Below, piece by piece: positions 1-12,020 of a stretch of DNA of 64,000 bases (within the stretch, counting starts at the first letter, position 1; every line of letters begins with the position of its first letter). The notes below the pieces were generated by a model. The model ran no database searches and was not told the origin of the DNA. It worked only from the letters and a program-made list of their open reading frames with translations. The position numbers and the translations under genes were made by a program. The DNA comes from Epiperipatus broadwayi (lineage: Eukaryota > Onychophora > Udeonychophora > Euonychophora > Peripatidae): contig JAQFVV010012446.1 in the NCBI GenBank assembly GCA_028023455.1, positions 1,740,001-1,804,000 of the forward strand. Direction: 5' to 3'.

Positions 1-125
1 CTTTTGTTCATCTATCTCATAAGTGGTCATTTTCTAGGTCTTTTATAATCTTCTGAGATCCATTTAAGACTTAAACTATTACCATCTCTTCTAACAATAA
101 TCAGAATATATATTATTTCATTTAT
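1..125 (-). mobile_element. RTE-like LINE 3' fragment
   Basis: Read on the minus strand, this matches the C-terminal coding end of the RTE-like element at 53-56 kb: the arginine-rich stretch before HVRWMDEI and the segment coding for the RRDDNRW region. The order of short blocks (tctatctcat, ggtctttta, ccatctcttct) is the same as in the better copy at 59041-59135. It runs off the left edge of the window. Divergence is high and no reading frame is kept. Confidence 0.7.
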
Positions 126-297
126 TTAAGTAAATGCACACGTGATTTCCATTTTTAATTTATTTTATAGAAAGAAGTAAATATTTACTATTTAATATAA
201 ATATATAAGTACTTCGAACTCAGACTTTCACATGACTTTCAACTCACCATGCCATCTCATATTTCTAATCCACCTGATCACACACATGTTGAAAAGA

Positions 298-362
298 TAA
301 ATATCCACCAATATACATATTTTATGCTAAACCAGAAATCATCAATTGGTCCAGATTACTAT
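298..362 (-). ncRNA. Decayed hammerhead core (HH1 left arm)
   Basis: The minus strand aligns with the intact hammerhead at 11149-11209, but C3 is replaced by T (TTGATGA instead of CTGATGA) and GAAA has become AAAA. Stem I partners are still visible. It is probably inactive. Confidence 0.55.
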
Positions 363-591
363 CTCCACACATATATATACTTTATAGTAAGATAGCCAAT
401 GTTCATACTTTAATGGACAGGCTTCAAACTACTACAAACCACAAACTCTTCAGCTATCCATCATCAGATTTTCAATGAAATGGATGGCTGAAGAGTTGTG
501 ATTTGGAGTAGTTTGAAGCCTGTCCATTAAAGTATGAAGACTGGCTATCTTAATATAAAGCTGAGCACTGTTTGTATAAATGTGTGGAGAT

Positions 592-652
592 AGTAATCTG
601 GACCAACTGATGATTTCTGGTTTAGCATGAGTTATGTATATTGGTGATTATT
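592..652 (+). ncRNA. Decayed hammerhead core (HH1 right arm)
   Basis: CTGATGA is intact at 607-613 and the stem I halves ACCAA and TTGGT remain, but the second core block reads GAG instead of GAAA after the stem II hairpin. It is probably inactive. Confidence 0.6.
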
Positions 653-746
653 TATCTTTTCAACATGTGTGTGATCAAGTGGGTTAGCAATATGAGATGG
701 CACAGTGAGTTGAGGGTTGTGTGAAAGTCTTGAGTTTGAATCCCTT

Positions 747-1170
747 ATATATTACATTATATATGTGCAGGTGTGTGTAAGCTTGTACAGGGTATTAAAT
801 TATTTATTATAAAATTTTTTATGACGCTTCCTTTTTCAACGAGCGCTGTAATAAATTCTGCAAAAAAAAATACTCATTTGTTTGCTGTAAATATTTTTAG
901 TTAATTTGTATTTACTTCTATTAAAAAATTAGAAACAGAGTATTTTCACATTATTGTAGTGTGTAATTATTACTATTTATCATGAGTTTTTTTTTAAACC
1001 CAGTCAAGAACGACCATGCATCTGGAAAGAAAGACCATGATAGTTTCTTGGTAAAATGTAAATTAATACACTGGATGATATTGTTGATGAGCAGTCCATA
1101 TATATAAATAAATACATAATAATATCTTCAATAAACGGAATGGATATTAAAAACTTGTTTTGGTTGCTTC
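747..1170. other. AT-rich spacer, nothing recognised
   Basis: There are homopolymer A and T runs and no reading frame of note. A short frame from 1140 extends into the hAT-like MITE and is not a gene. Confidence 0.6.
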
Positions 1171-1178
1171 CTTTACAG

Positions 1179-1575
1179 CAGGGATTTCCAATCTTTTTGA
1201 TTACTATACCTCCTTGGCTTCTAGAAAATTATCCAGTTCCCAATTCATTACAAGCATGTGCAGGAAATGCAGATAATACGAAGATGAGCCTCGAGTGGGC
1301 ATCGATATGCCAATTTCACTAGCTATCTTGAATCTTAACTGGACATTTTGAGTTATCGAACCCTGCACTAAAAAAAAGACTATGCAACCTCCTTGGGTTC
1401 ATCTCTGAAAAGGTACCTGAAATGTTGCTGGTGTGGCTTTTAGACAGTATCAACATGGAATAGCCTGGAAATGTTGACAACATAATTATTTTTGGAATAT
1501 ATTAATAGCGCATTATGCTTATTTACCTGTTATGCACAGTATACCCCATGGCATATCCTAGATTGGGAATCCCTG
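1179..1575. mobile_element. hAT-like MITE, copy 1
   Basis: The element begins CAGGGATTTCCAATC and ends GATTGGGAATCCCTG, giving terminal inverted repeats of about 15 bp with one mismatch. It is flanked by CTTTACAG (1171-1178) and CTTTAGAG (1576-1583), an 8-bp target duplication with one change. CA-G-type ends and 8-bp duplications are typical of hAT elements. At 397 bp it has no transposase. A diverged sister lies at 36698-37156 and shares internal blocks such as AAATTATCCAGT and GAATATATTAATAGC. Confidence 0.85.
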
Positions 1576-1583
1576 CTTTAGAG

Positions 1584-3275
1584 CATCAAAGTAGAATTAA
1601 TTGACCTTCTTTTAGTTTATACCAAACTCTTCTTTTTGCAATCAAAATATTAATACGATCAATTAAATATAAAATCAAGCGATGTTCAAGCACTAAAATG
1701 GGAAAGATGGTATTTTCAATTGTTAGCTTTTTTCTTTCCATTTTTTTCTTTGGGTAAAATGAGAATCTAAACAGTAACTTCCAAATTGAATAATAATAAA
1801 TAAACACTGATAGCTAGCAATCTGCATTTGATTATAAACAATATAAATAATAAAAACAAAATAAATTTTAATACAAATTTATTCCATTGGCAATATGATC
1901 AAAAACAAAATACAGATACAGATAAAAGCAAACTTTCAATTAATTTAATTTCACAAAGAAACTTTCTAATTTGAAAAAAAAAAAAAAGTTAACAAAACAG
2001 AAGCGAACATGTTGGAAAACTGTTAACTATTTTGTGTCTAGTAAGAGATAATGAGAAATGTAAGTTAATGAAAGTAAGAACTCTGAATGAAACAAGTTTG
2101 TTATTGCTTTTACATGGCAAATTACTTTCACTAATAGCTACTAGAAACCTAAGTTAACCTTTGACACAGAAACAAGAACAGAATGGAATGAAATGAGATC
2201 TTTTTCAGTTGATTGCTCTACAATTCAGTCTGACAGTTTGAAAGACCAAATTACAAAAAAACATTAAAAATTACTAAATCAGCATTTAACATATTAAGAA
2301 TTTTATAAATACGTTCTATATAGCATGAAAGCAGTCTTTTAAATTAAAGTTAAAAAAACTAACTAACACATTTGCACTAAAGAATACATTTAAAATATAT
2401 ATACACAATATAAACATTAAGTTAAAAAAAAGTCATTTAATAATAGTACGGTTATTTAAGATAGAAACGGTGATTAGGGGATGCCTATTGCTAAAATAGT
2501 TTCAATTGGTTAACATGGTTTTTAGATATGTTAGCTCGGAAACCACTTTACATGCCATTATAATTTATAGACCTGGTTCTTAAAATATTAATATCAAAAT
2601 ACAATAATACCCAGAGCTATAAATGATAGAGTAACCAACTAGATCAATTCCTAGCTTGCTGGTAAACGGTGTACGTGCAAGGGCAAAGCAGGGATATTAT
2701 AGTGATGCAAATTTATTTCAACTATTTTTTTAATTTATTATCATTGATCATACAAGATTGATCCATTCATTGGAAGGTAATCAGCTGCTCTTTGGTTATA
2801 AAAAAGAGAATGGTATAAAATGTTTGGTTGCTTCAAGGCTGGTACCATAGGTGAGCAATTCCCTCAAACACCAAATTGAAATAGACACTAAAATGAGACA
2901 TTTTATTTGAAAATATATCTTTTAGTAAATATTTTATTTAATACACATCTTTTTCTATTACATCTATTGTTTTCTTCAATGGACCGTTTTAAATAAGCAG
3001 CTTCAATAATTCTAAAACGCAGTTTTCAAGCTTATTCCAGGTATTAAAAGTGTTGGTCAGGTTATGGTTTGCTTAGGAAATAAAAAAAAAAAAGCTTAGA
3101 ATAACTCTGATAATACAAAGTACCAATTAAATTCAAAATGCAGAAAACTGGATCTGTTGAACTCCTAAAAAGATGAGTTCGGTTTCAGTCTTTGATTTAC
3201 AATAGTAACATACTTTATCTTCTTTATAAAGTATTATAACTTTATTTTTCTTATTGCATTGCCAAATCCGTGTAA
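1584..3275. other. AT-rich spacer, nothing recognised
   Basis: I see only A/T homopolymers and short meaningless frames, with no repeat shared with the rest of the window. Confidence 0.5.
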
Positions 3276-3450
3276 TATTAATATCATCTATGTTCCTTAT
3301 TACTTTTTACAATGCTTTTTTTACAACCCACTATGAGATTTGAAAATATAAATAGAAGTTCTGAAGAAGATTGCTGGGGGCAATCGAAACTGTCTAGTGG
3401 GTTGTAAAAAAGCACTGTAAAAGTAATAAAGAACATAGATGATATTAATA
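3276..3450. repeat. Hairpin element carrying an HHL motif
   Basis: Inverted arms of about 57 bp (3276-3332 against 3394-3450) match almost perfectly, from TATTAATATCATCTATG inwards to TTACAACCCACTA. The loop of about 60 bases holds the HHL motif at 3361-3390. A diverged relative of the inner arm and loop lies at 13515-13600. This looks like a small foldback or MITE-like element. Confidence 0.85.
3361..3390 (+). ncRNA. HHL hammerhead-like motif
   Basis: CTGAAGA, an extra A, the hairpin GATTG/CAATC with a G-rich loop, then GAAAC. The order and spacing resemble the hammerhead core C-U-G-A-N-G-A, stem II, G-A-A-A. The unpaired extra A after the first block departs from the strict consensus, and stem I is poor here. 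Compared with the 39 and 51 kb copies, one stem base pair has changed from C-G to T-A. Confidence 0.45.
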
Positions 3451-3689
3451 GTAATATACAATGGCCTACTTCTAAAAATGGCTCAGAAGTAATAAACTTT
3501 AAGCTGAAGATAAAGGGGCAGTTCTTCCAGTAGTGCAAAACATGTCTATATATGGACAGCGAAATTGGCCTAAATTATACAAAAAATAAATAGTGAAAAA
3601 GCTAATTTATTCCTTTTCTATTGAAGGAACTTCATGATGTCATTAGTTTTTATTTACATTTAATATTGCACTGATATGGATTTAATGCT

Positions 3690-3795
3690 TTAGTGTTCAT
3701 AAGAGGTTTGAATCCTGGAAGTGTCAGTACCAGAATCAAACCCTACTTTTCAAAGTCTGACACTCTATCACTACACTACACTTCCCAGGGAAACT
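3690..3795 (-). repeat. SINE-A, tRNA-derived
   Basis: The minus strand reads TGTAGTGATAGAGTGTCAGA (A-box-like) followed by GGGTTTGATTC (B-box-like), the order of an RNA polymerase III promoter. The family recurs at about ten places in the window and typically ends CTTATGAA...GCAATAAAGCCAT. Confidence 0.7.
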
Positions 3796-6204
3796 GCTAA
3801 TGTTAATTTAGCCAAAGTGATAATAATCTTGTATTTATTTCTCATTTCATTGTTGCCCATGTTTATAATTCAGCAAGTTGTCATTCTATATGATGTAATA
3901 ACTACTACTTCCATGTAAATTAATAGTAATATATTATTTTCTACTTTGCTTTTAATTCTCTCTCTCTGTCTGTATCATTTTCCATTAACTTGTGGATTTT
4001 CATCAGTTAATACTACTATTTAGAATTTACGATAAGTTGAAGCCTAGATTAATATCATGGTTTTTAAGACATCATTAAAACTCATTTTTAGGAGAAAGGG
4101 AAGCAAAATTTCTAGGACTAGCCCTCCTGCTTTGGAAAAGGATATATTAATGTCATAGCAATATTTAGTTGATTTTGTGGTGAACTTCACCGAAAGTGCA
4201 CTCAGTTTTAGGTTATACAGATGAAAGAAACCATTTCGTTTCACAGGCATTTGAAAATAAAAATTCAGTACATGAAAATTTTATTTTTTCTCTACTCATA
4301 AAAAAAAAAGAAATCACGTTAGATATGTGGCAAACAAATGAATCAGAGCGGATGAAAATTAATGCATATTATTTAAACAAACTTTTAGAAAATGAAACTG
4401 ATATTGAATTAGTAGAGAAATTTCGTAATAGAAATGTAGAATCAAAGATATATTTTTAATTCTTGCAATATTCAAAGTTATTACATTAGTAGGAAAAAAT
4501 ACAGAAGATTTTTCACCTTAAAGAATATAAATTTTATGAGAACGTGGATTGGTCCTTCTATCGTACAATTTAAAATAGCATTATAGCGGCAAATTAGTAA
4601 ACTTTCATGCTTTTTATTTTAACAAATAAATCTCTATTTTTAATAAATTATTTGCATATTTTAACATGTTCATTATAATATTATCTTTTACAAAAGATAA
4701 TAATCTTTAAAATCTATAGATTAATTATTCAAATGAATAAAAAGTAATAATTGAAACAAAAAACGATAAAAAATTTCATTTTTTTAGCCTTTGGACAAAC
4801 AAACATTTTTTAACAAATGAAACACAAGAATCATACTTATTTATATAAAGAATAGTTTCAAGTAGTTAAAATAATCTTAGAAATTTAAAAATTGAACAAC
4901 TCTATATTCACATTGAATTTCCTGATTTACGTTAAAACTTTTGTACAAACAAACATTTGCGAATATAATCTAAATTTAAACATTGGATACTCATCAAAAA
5001 ATAATTTATTTTACAAAAAGAAAATAAGTAAAAGATACAAACAACATACTAAGAATAACATTTTATTAGTGCAGACAATTATGAAGTGCTGAGTATGCTT
5101 TTGATTGGATTCAGTCATAGATGTAGCAATGAATGTAATAGAGGTGGAAGGCAGTGATGAAGCATGACTTTTTTTTTAGGAATGAAAGCACACTTCTTTT
5201 TTTATAATGTTTTTATTTCACTTGCCACAACAATTTTTATGTAATAGCATTTAATATATATATATATATAGTACACACATCTAGAAAAATCTGAAACTCT
5301 CTTATCTGTAAATCCGAGAATATATTATTAATATATTTTTATCTTCCAAATCCTTTTAACATTCTTAAGAGTTTTAACTGTAAATTAAATCTTAGCATTG
5401 TTTGAACTTCTTATAATCAACCGAGAATGCGTTAGTCAAATTCATTCTTTGCAGTATATAAAAACAATTCAACTGTTGGTAAAAAAAATTGAAAGTGAAT
5501 TTTTTAAATTAAATTTTAATTAAAGCTTTTGAAAGTCTTAGTGAATTTTTCTATGGAAGCACTCATTCCGTTCAATACATGGACACTTCATCCCTGGTGG
5601 GAGGGCATATTAATTAGTCTGAAACAAGTGAAATAATTTGCATATTGTTTGCATTGTAAATTGAATAGATAGAGTGGGCAATTTTTTGGAGAGGGAAACG
5701 CAGGATTCTTTTTGATTGATTGTGTTTAAAAAACTATTATACTGTTAAAAATAAAATAAATGAATAACAAATTATAATATAAAGTGATATTTTCAAATTT
5801 CTGATTTTAAATAAAAACAGTTGTCATTCCAATGTAACAATTATAATACATTCAATGGGAGGCCAAGTCTTATATAAAACCTCACCTGCTTTTTCCTCAT
5901 CTGAAATCTCAAGTCCAAATGATAGCATATATTTTAGTTCAAGATTTTACCATCAAATGTACTGAAAACCATTAAACAAGTGTTATGGACTAGATGCAAA
6001 TGAGTCACTATAAACCTGATTGCAAGGCAGTTCATTTATTGAGAGAGAAACCAATTGAGGCCATGTTGTCTGGCATGGAATTATATTACACTCTGCAATT
6101 ACTCGCAGGCTCAACAAGCAGTGACATTTGTAACAACAAATAAAATGGCTTCCATTGCATAATTCAAAGAATAATTTAATATAATTAACGATAATAAAAC
6201 TATG
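3796..6204. other. AT-rich spacer with one unassigned ORF
   Basis: An 87-residue frame at 4196-4459 (plus) is unusually long for this composition and is rich in charged residues towards its end. I recognise no domain, and it has no clear start context or neighbours. It may be chance or a transposon remnant. A TA microsatellite sits near 5252-5270. Nothing else is recognised. Confidence 0.4.
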
Positions 6205-6440
6205 ATAAACTCTTCATGCAGTAGTGCCACCCAGTGCAAGCTGCAGTAATCAATGGATGCAAGAATGTTTGTGCATAAAATCCCTATCTAGTGCCTACTA
6301 TCATATTCTGGGGATATTGAATGAGTGGTCAATAGAAAGGGATTTTATGCACAAATCTTGCATCCATTGATTGCTGTGGATTATATTGAATGGTACTACT
6401 ATAAGGAGAGTTGGTTGCTGTTTTAATTTAATAGCTTGAG
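6205..6440. repeat. HH2 terminal repeats as a foldback
   Basis: Two HH2 ends face each other across a short loop: TAGTGCCACCCAGTGCAAG near 6220 pairs with its diverged complement near 6380-6400, and AAATCCCTATCTAGTGCC pairs with the block near 6330. The arms are about 95 bp. No hammerhead core lies in this short version. Confidence 0.8.
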
Positions 6441-6714
6441 TAATTATAGACACTGGTGCACATGTTATGTTTAGTGGGAGAATAAAACTAATGTGACTAA
6501 AATATACCAAGTAATTTAGATGAGTACAAATAATTTAGTTATAGATATCTGATTTATATAAGAGTATATAAATAATAATGCAAGCTAGTTTGAGAGTTTG
6601 TATATCACTAGATCTGCTTTCACACATTATAGGAATATCTCTTTGGCTTGTCTTCTCTTACCTACCAATTCAATTCCAATAAACCTGGAAATTTGGCTAT
6701 AAAATTTTTTTTTT

Positions 6715-6812
6715 TTTCATATGTCATAGCATCGGCCGGGCGCGAACCCACAACCGTCTGCAACCAACTACTTGCTTGCATGGCGGCTGCGATACCTCTC
6801 GGCTAACAACGC
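6715..6812 (-). repeat. SINE-B, tRNA-derived
   Basis: On the minus strand, TTAGCCGAGAGGT matches the A box and GGGTTCGCGCCC the B box, separated by a long tRNA-like body. This is followed by GATGCTATGACATATG and an A-rich tail. GC content is far above the surroundings. The spacing suggests a class II (Leu/Ser-like) tRNA ancestor. Other copies are at 7080-7180 and 30487-30598. It is a short SINE with almost no tRNA-unrelated body. Confidence 0.85.
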
Positions 6813-7079
6813 AAGATAAGAGTCTGCCTATTCTATTCATCATACCTATTTATTAGTTCAGAATATCATCATTCTGTGCAGAAATCAATTGTATAGAAAA
6901 GGATGTGTGTATAAATTAACAAATAATAAGTAAACATCACTAATTGTTATTTGATACAATTTAATTTGTGGATCTTCTGATTACAAATATAATTATATTT
7001 ATAATTAATTAAATTATTCAATTCCCATAAATGTTTTTTAAACACATTGTTGAATATATACATCTTTAAAATAACAAGT

Positions 7080-7180
7080 TTTTTTTTTCATGTGTCATAG
7101 CATCGGCTGGGAAGCAAACCCGCTAACCCAGGACAACTGCTTGTAAGGCAGCTGTGCTGACCTCTCGACCACCAACGTTT
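7080..7180 (-). repeat. SINE-B, tRNA-derived, diverged
   Basis: This has the same layout as 6715-6812, only about 270 bp away and in the same orientation, with a T-run at the low-coordinate side that represents the tail. The B box is altered (GGGTTTGCTTCCC). Confidence 0.8.
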
Positions 7181-9485
7181 GACTAAAATAACAAGTTACC
7201 CATTAAAAATATACTATATGCAAAATTTTAATTTATAATAACAATAACAATATATATATATATATTAAACAAAAATACTCTTGATTACATAGACAAAAAA
7301 TATAAGCAGATATCACATGATTTTCCAAGAACTGTATATATCGATATTAGCATATTTTTTTATCTTATATATAAGACCCCTATTTTCTCTGTTGTCTGAT
7401 TGGTGAATGTATGTTTGCTTGCAAGGCTGTCACATGTCAAATTCACAACCAATTAAAAAATATTATATCTGTCTGCATTACAAAGAATATTTTATGCGAA
7501 GGAAGTAATTCTGCCGCTAAGTTTTCAATAACACTGTCAAATTAACATATCATATTTAACAGGTATATTTAAAAATTAGGCTTAATTTGATTATGAGCAT
7601 TTTATTCAAAGTTAATAATTCTGCAAAGCAAAAAAAAAAAAATTGTTAAAGCAACCTATTAAGAAAAACACGACATTTATAGTACAGGTACATTGAGGTT
7701 ATTATATGTTGCTCTTTTTATCATAATTTTCTTCATTTAATATTCTTGTATGATTTAAACTAAAGGTAAATCTAAATTGCAAGATTTTTCATTGTTAAAA
7801 AAAATGGAGGCAGTTTTGGATTAATTATTCTTAGCATTTTTTATATAATTGTTTAATAATTGGTGTTCTTTTAGTCTTTTTTCCAAAATACATCTCGATT
7901 CACCAATGTATGACTTTTTGCATCAACATATAATTTGAATATAATATTACATTTTTTTTTTGTTGCATTTTAAGAATAGTATTTTCAAATAGTTTACATT
8001 TGGAGAAATATAAAATGAAACATCGTATTTATGACTAAATACTTTTTTAGTAGTGGTTGGCAAGTGGGTCTCTGGATATTCCTTAGCTAGGAGGCAAATC
8101 TTCCAGGTTAATTGGATTAAACAGATAGGGGTTAGATTATCAACTTGTAAGAACGAATAATTGTGATATATTAATATCTCTTTGATGGCTATGAAGATAC
8201 AATGATATTATCCTGAGACTATAATTACTTTTATGTGTACATAAACATGCTAATAAATGCAATTCAATGTAATGATTTCAATAACTTAATTAGACTTTTA
8301 TTCTGATTTAAGTTCCTTACAACAGATGTAGCAAATTAGACTGAGGATTAATTATAGCAAATTAAGAAAAATTCCAGATACAAGTTTGTTTGTTTTTTTA
8401 AAAAAAATCATTTAATCCATGTAAAGTATTCAAATGCTAATCTTTGGATTACTGAATGATCTTTTAAAAATAGAATATGGAAATTTAACCAAATTAAGGA
8501 AATTATGTTCCAAAAAAAAAAAAAAAAAACTGAGAATGTTGTGGCTGTGAGCTGTTCTTGATTTCCCAGTGAGCGAGTAAGCACATTAAACACACAACAC
8601 ACACATTTAATAAGCGAAAATTTTATTTTTAAATTACGTCAATGTGAGACTATTTAGTTTTAAAAATATATTAAATACTAAGCTAGGAATATAGTGCTTA
8701 GTACCGAAAATTGATTAAGCTCAACTAAAAACAGGAAGCGTAGTTTATTTTAAACTTTATATCCTCGTAACGCATATATATGCGCAAATTTCGTTAATAA
8801 AAAGTAAACAAATCGAATTCAAGACTTTTTAAGAATTGGCGGGGGAGGGGATAGATTTTAAAAGTTGTGAAAAATAAGTTTGCCAAGATAATTTCTAAAA
8901 AACAAACAAATAATATATTTTTACAAAAAGATTTAAATTTCAAAAGAAATGAAAAAATTAAAAAAAAAAAATGTAGCAAGAAAGAATAAAAGATTTATCA
9001 TAATCTAAAATGTCAAAAGACAGAAGGAAAAAAAATAATAACTACGTTAAAAACAAATAAGAAAGATGCGAATACTAAAGAGTAAAAAAAAAAGACGGAT
9101 AAAAACTACGTTATAAAGATAATGCAAAAAGAAGTTGAAAAGAGTATGATAAAACAAAAATGCGCAAACACACCTACTGAAATATTTCAAGATATAAATT
9201 ACTCTCAAGAATACGCGCTAATGACGTTCATCGCTTTGCTGACAGAAAGCAAGAAAGAACATATAAATTATATTTCATCGTAATAAAACATAAAAGTGAA
9301 TGACAATGAAAGCTATCAGAAAAGGAAGAAGGGGAAAATGAAAAAAAATTATTTATAATCATTCTAAGGAATGTTTCTTATATATGTAATTACGCAATTG
9401 CAATTTTAGAATTATTTTAAAGTGTAAATCTTATTTTTATACAAACGTCCAATTTTACGTATAGATAATGCAATATATATAAAAC
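7181..9485. other. AT-rich spacer, nothing recognised
   Basis: A long A-rich stretch (about 8880-9350) repeats AACTACGTTA at 9040 and 9105. There are no coding or repeat signatures I can name. Confidence 0.45.
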
Positions 9486-9487
9486 TA

Positions 9488-9850
9488 ATCAAACGGCTTC
9501 ATAGCTTAGAAGTTCACAAGAAGATTGAGTGCCGCAGAAGCTCCGGGAATCTTGCGTTTTAGAGATTGACACAAGGGTATATAAAAATTATCGCATGGCT
9601 TTATTGCTCGGGCGTTCATAAAAAGTTTGAGCGGCAAAAATGCCCGACCCTGGAATCGATCCGAGAATCTTACTCTCCAAGGTCTGATACCCTGTCTCTG
9701 CATTAAATCATTGGGGGCTAAAATAATCGAAGCTTTATTACTCAGGAGTTCATAAAAAGTTCTAGCGCCGGAAATGCCATTATTGGAATTGATCCGAACG
9801 CCTTTACCCCCCAGAGTCTGCCATTCATCACTAATCCACGTAGGGATTAA
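9488..9850 (-). repeat. Three adjacent SINE-A copies
   Basis: A 3'-end fragment (about 9488-9540) is followed by two longer copies (about 9590-9710 and 9725-9845), all on the minus strand. B-box-like GGATCGATTCC (about 9652-9664) and GGATCAATTCC (about 9785-9797) are followed on the minus strand by the shared end block with TTTATGAACTC and GCAATAAAGC. Tandem placement in one orientation suggests insertion into each other's tails or local duplication. Confidence 0.75.
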
Positions 9851-11049
9851 AATAAACAGAATGTAAACATCTTATATTCATAATCCATCATTCAAAAAAA
9901 TAAAAGAAGAAATAATATAAAAACAATATTTTAAATTCTGATCACACATCAGGCAAGCTGCGTTGAACATTTACCAGAATCTTTTTTCAAGTAGCAACAT
10001 TATTACTGTAATTGAAAAAGACTGCGTAATTTGGAGATGGATATAATGTGATTATTAAAAATATGCATTAAACCGAGGTCTATTATTTTTTTTAGAAAAA
10101 AATAAGTTCGGCTAAATTTTTGTTAAAATTATAACCAAGCTAAATTAAGTAAAGAAAGCAAGGTTGCGTATAATAGTAGACCCAAATATTAAAAAAAAAA
10201 GAAGAAAATTATTATTATTATTTTGTTAATCACGTCATATGTTATACAATTGTTTATAGTATTTGCTTTACATTGTGGTCTCGTCTTAATTTTACCCTCA
10301 ATAGGACTTGTCCAAACTATAAACTAGCTGTCTAGATCAAATTCAAAATACAACGCAGCTGACCAAAACAAATAACCAATAGCACAAACAGGTCAATCAA
10401 AGAACTACGTCAATTAAGCTATTGTTTACAGTAAGGTATGAGAGCTGGCTATAAAACCGAGTCTCTTTAGGGAAAAAGTATTACTGAGTCAAATTCAGAA
10501 GAGCAATTCACCAGTCTGAAATTATCCTGATAGTAATTTGCGCCTCTACGTAGAATAAAGTCAAGCCCATTCAAGTTTGGAACAGGAAATTTCTGGTGGC
10601 AAATAGTTTTGGATTGTTTATTAGGCAAGCCAATGTGCTAGAAAGCATACCTTATTATTCCAACCCTTTGGTTGTTACTGTCAACTACTCACCGTAATCC
10701 CATCAACCATAATGGGTGACAATTTTTCGTAACTATTGCAAATATATTGCCACTTGTGAATAGATGCAATAAATGATTTGTTGTTACTTTAGTTGGATCT
10801 CATATTTATTAGCTGAAAAACATATTCAAGCAGCAAAACATATATATAGATACAATATCTTATTTATTCAATATTATTATCTCTTCAACAAACATTTCAT
10901 ACAGTATATTTATTTATTTTTCAATTTTTTTTAATACTAAATTAAATCATGCATATTTGTCCATTTAACTTTAATAATGTTCTCATCATACAAATGCCAA
11001 AATTAAAATTGCATTTTTCTCTTTTATCTAACTTCATTTAGGGTTATAT
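9851..11049. other. AT-rich spacer, nothing recognised
   Basis: The stretch 10240-10690 is less AT-rich than its surroundings, but I find no frame, RNA or repeat that explains it. Confidence 0.4.
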
Positions 11050-11057
11050 TTAATATT

Positions 11058-11490
11058 AGGGTATGAGCACAGACTTTCACACGACCCACCACTCTCCACT
11101 CCATCTAATAACACTGATACACTTAAACACATATATGTTGAAAAGATAAATAATCACCAATATACGTATTTCATGCTAAACCAGCAATCATCAGTTGGTC
11201 CAGATTATCATCTCTACACATATATGCTATAAGTTCTCAGATATATATTAAGATAGACAATCCTCATACTTTATTGGACAGACTTCAATCTACTCCACAC
11301 TCCAACTCTTCAACCGTCCATCCAATTGAAAATCTGATGATGGAATGCTCAAAGGCCACCCTGAGGCCGAGATTCTTGTCACACCCATGTTGACCTAAGG
11401 TCAATCTAAACCCCACATGTACAGGACATAATCCATTAAATACATATGCAAGGATGGGCAGACATCTCTATAATGTAATAACTGAAACAC
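11058..11490 (-). repeat. HH1 repeat with intact hammerhead
   Basis: This is a nearly complete HH1 copy on the minus strand. It has a diverged tRNA-like end near 11060-11110, the block complementary to GTTGAAAAGATAAAT, the ribozyme, then the inner part with ATTGGACAGACTTCAATC. It extends to about 11490 with the region that also occurs at 49680-49760 in the other full copy. Confidence 0.8.
11149..11209 (-). ncRNA. Hammerhead ribozyme, HH1 family
   Basis: On the minus strand: GATAATC, TGG, ACCAA, then CTGATGA (complement of 11188-11194), a stem II hairpin TGCTG-GTT-TAGCA, GAAA, a tiny stem III (ATACGTAT), A17, TTGGT, GATTATT. Stem I is therefore ACCAA/TTGGT plus GATAATC/GATTATT with one G-U pair and a 3-nt bulge. 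All conserved core bases are present and the cleavage triplet would be U-A. Hammerheads with this minimal stem III are known from retrozymes and Penelope-like elements. Activity is inferred, not shown. Confidence 0.8.
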
Positions 11491-11734
11491 AGGCTTATTT
11501 ATATATGTAATATTAGGGTATGGGGTTATATTGTAAATTTAATACAAAATTACCTGTTAAGATTTTAATTATTAATAAAAAAAGCCCATCACACAATATA
11601 ACATTATTTAAATACTAATAAATTGCAATAATAATAGATGATATAACTATTGGCATAAACTTTGGCAGTGAGCAAGGATTATAGAGGTGATAGTCCTAGA
11701 TTCTTGAAACAAAGCATATCTACATGGTACTGGT

Positions 11735-12020
11735 GATGTGATGCACTGTGACTTCTCCTTATACAGAGTCAGGAATCTCTCGGCAACTATGCCCAGAGAA
11801 ACCTGTTAACCACTTTGACTTCCCTTTCCACTCCCCATCCCAAGTTTCCCCATATTCTTCTCTATCCTGCTCCATCCCATTTCCACAACATAATCTTTGT
11901 CAACTCCATGGCCTTTATATCTAAAACCCCCTTATCTTTTCCCAAACCCAGCATAAAAACCAATAAGCCACTTTCTGTATAATCACTTTGTTCATATTTA
12001 TTCTTTCACAACCTCAACTG
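11735..12020 (-). mobile_element. LINE 3' end (zinc-finger family), truncated
   Basis: This is closely similar to 28450-28715: the same low-coordinate end (GATGTGATGCACTGTGACTT), then the untranslated and C-terminal coding part. The similarity stops near 12010, before the zinc-finger codons. The repeated ATGTG/GATGC end resembles the short tandem 3' tails of non-LTR elements. Confidence 0.75.

Larger units (their letters stand above)
213..746. repeat. HH1 repeat, head-to-head inverted pair
   Basis: Two copies of one repeat face each other and form a palindrome with arms of about 250 bp, centred near 475. Each arm has an outer end resembling a tRNA B box (GAGTTTGAATCCC on the plus strand near 735-745), then a block with GTTGAAAAGATAAAT, then a hammerhead-like core, then a unique inner part (AATGGACAGGCTTCAAAC). 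The same family occurs at 11058, 49565, 58258 and 59880. Fold-back of a transcript would give a very long hairpin. The arms have diverged, so the pair is not recent. Confidence 0.85.

Noticed and set aside
460-480. CTGATGATGG-type string (minus strand; also plus at 11335)
   Set aside because: It matches the first core block only, with no stem II and no GAAA block at the right spacing.
4196-4459. 87-residue frame as a gene
   Set aside because: No recognisable domain or context; kept only as an unassigned ORF in the spacer entry.
6715-6812. Functional tRNA gene
   Set aside because: Boxes A and B are present, but there is no closed acceptor stem and there is a SINE-like tail; other copies have the same non-tRNA end.
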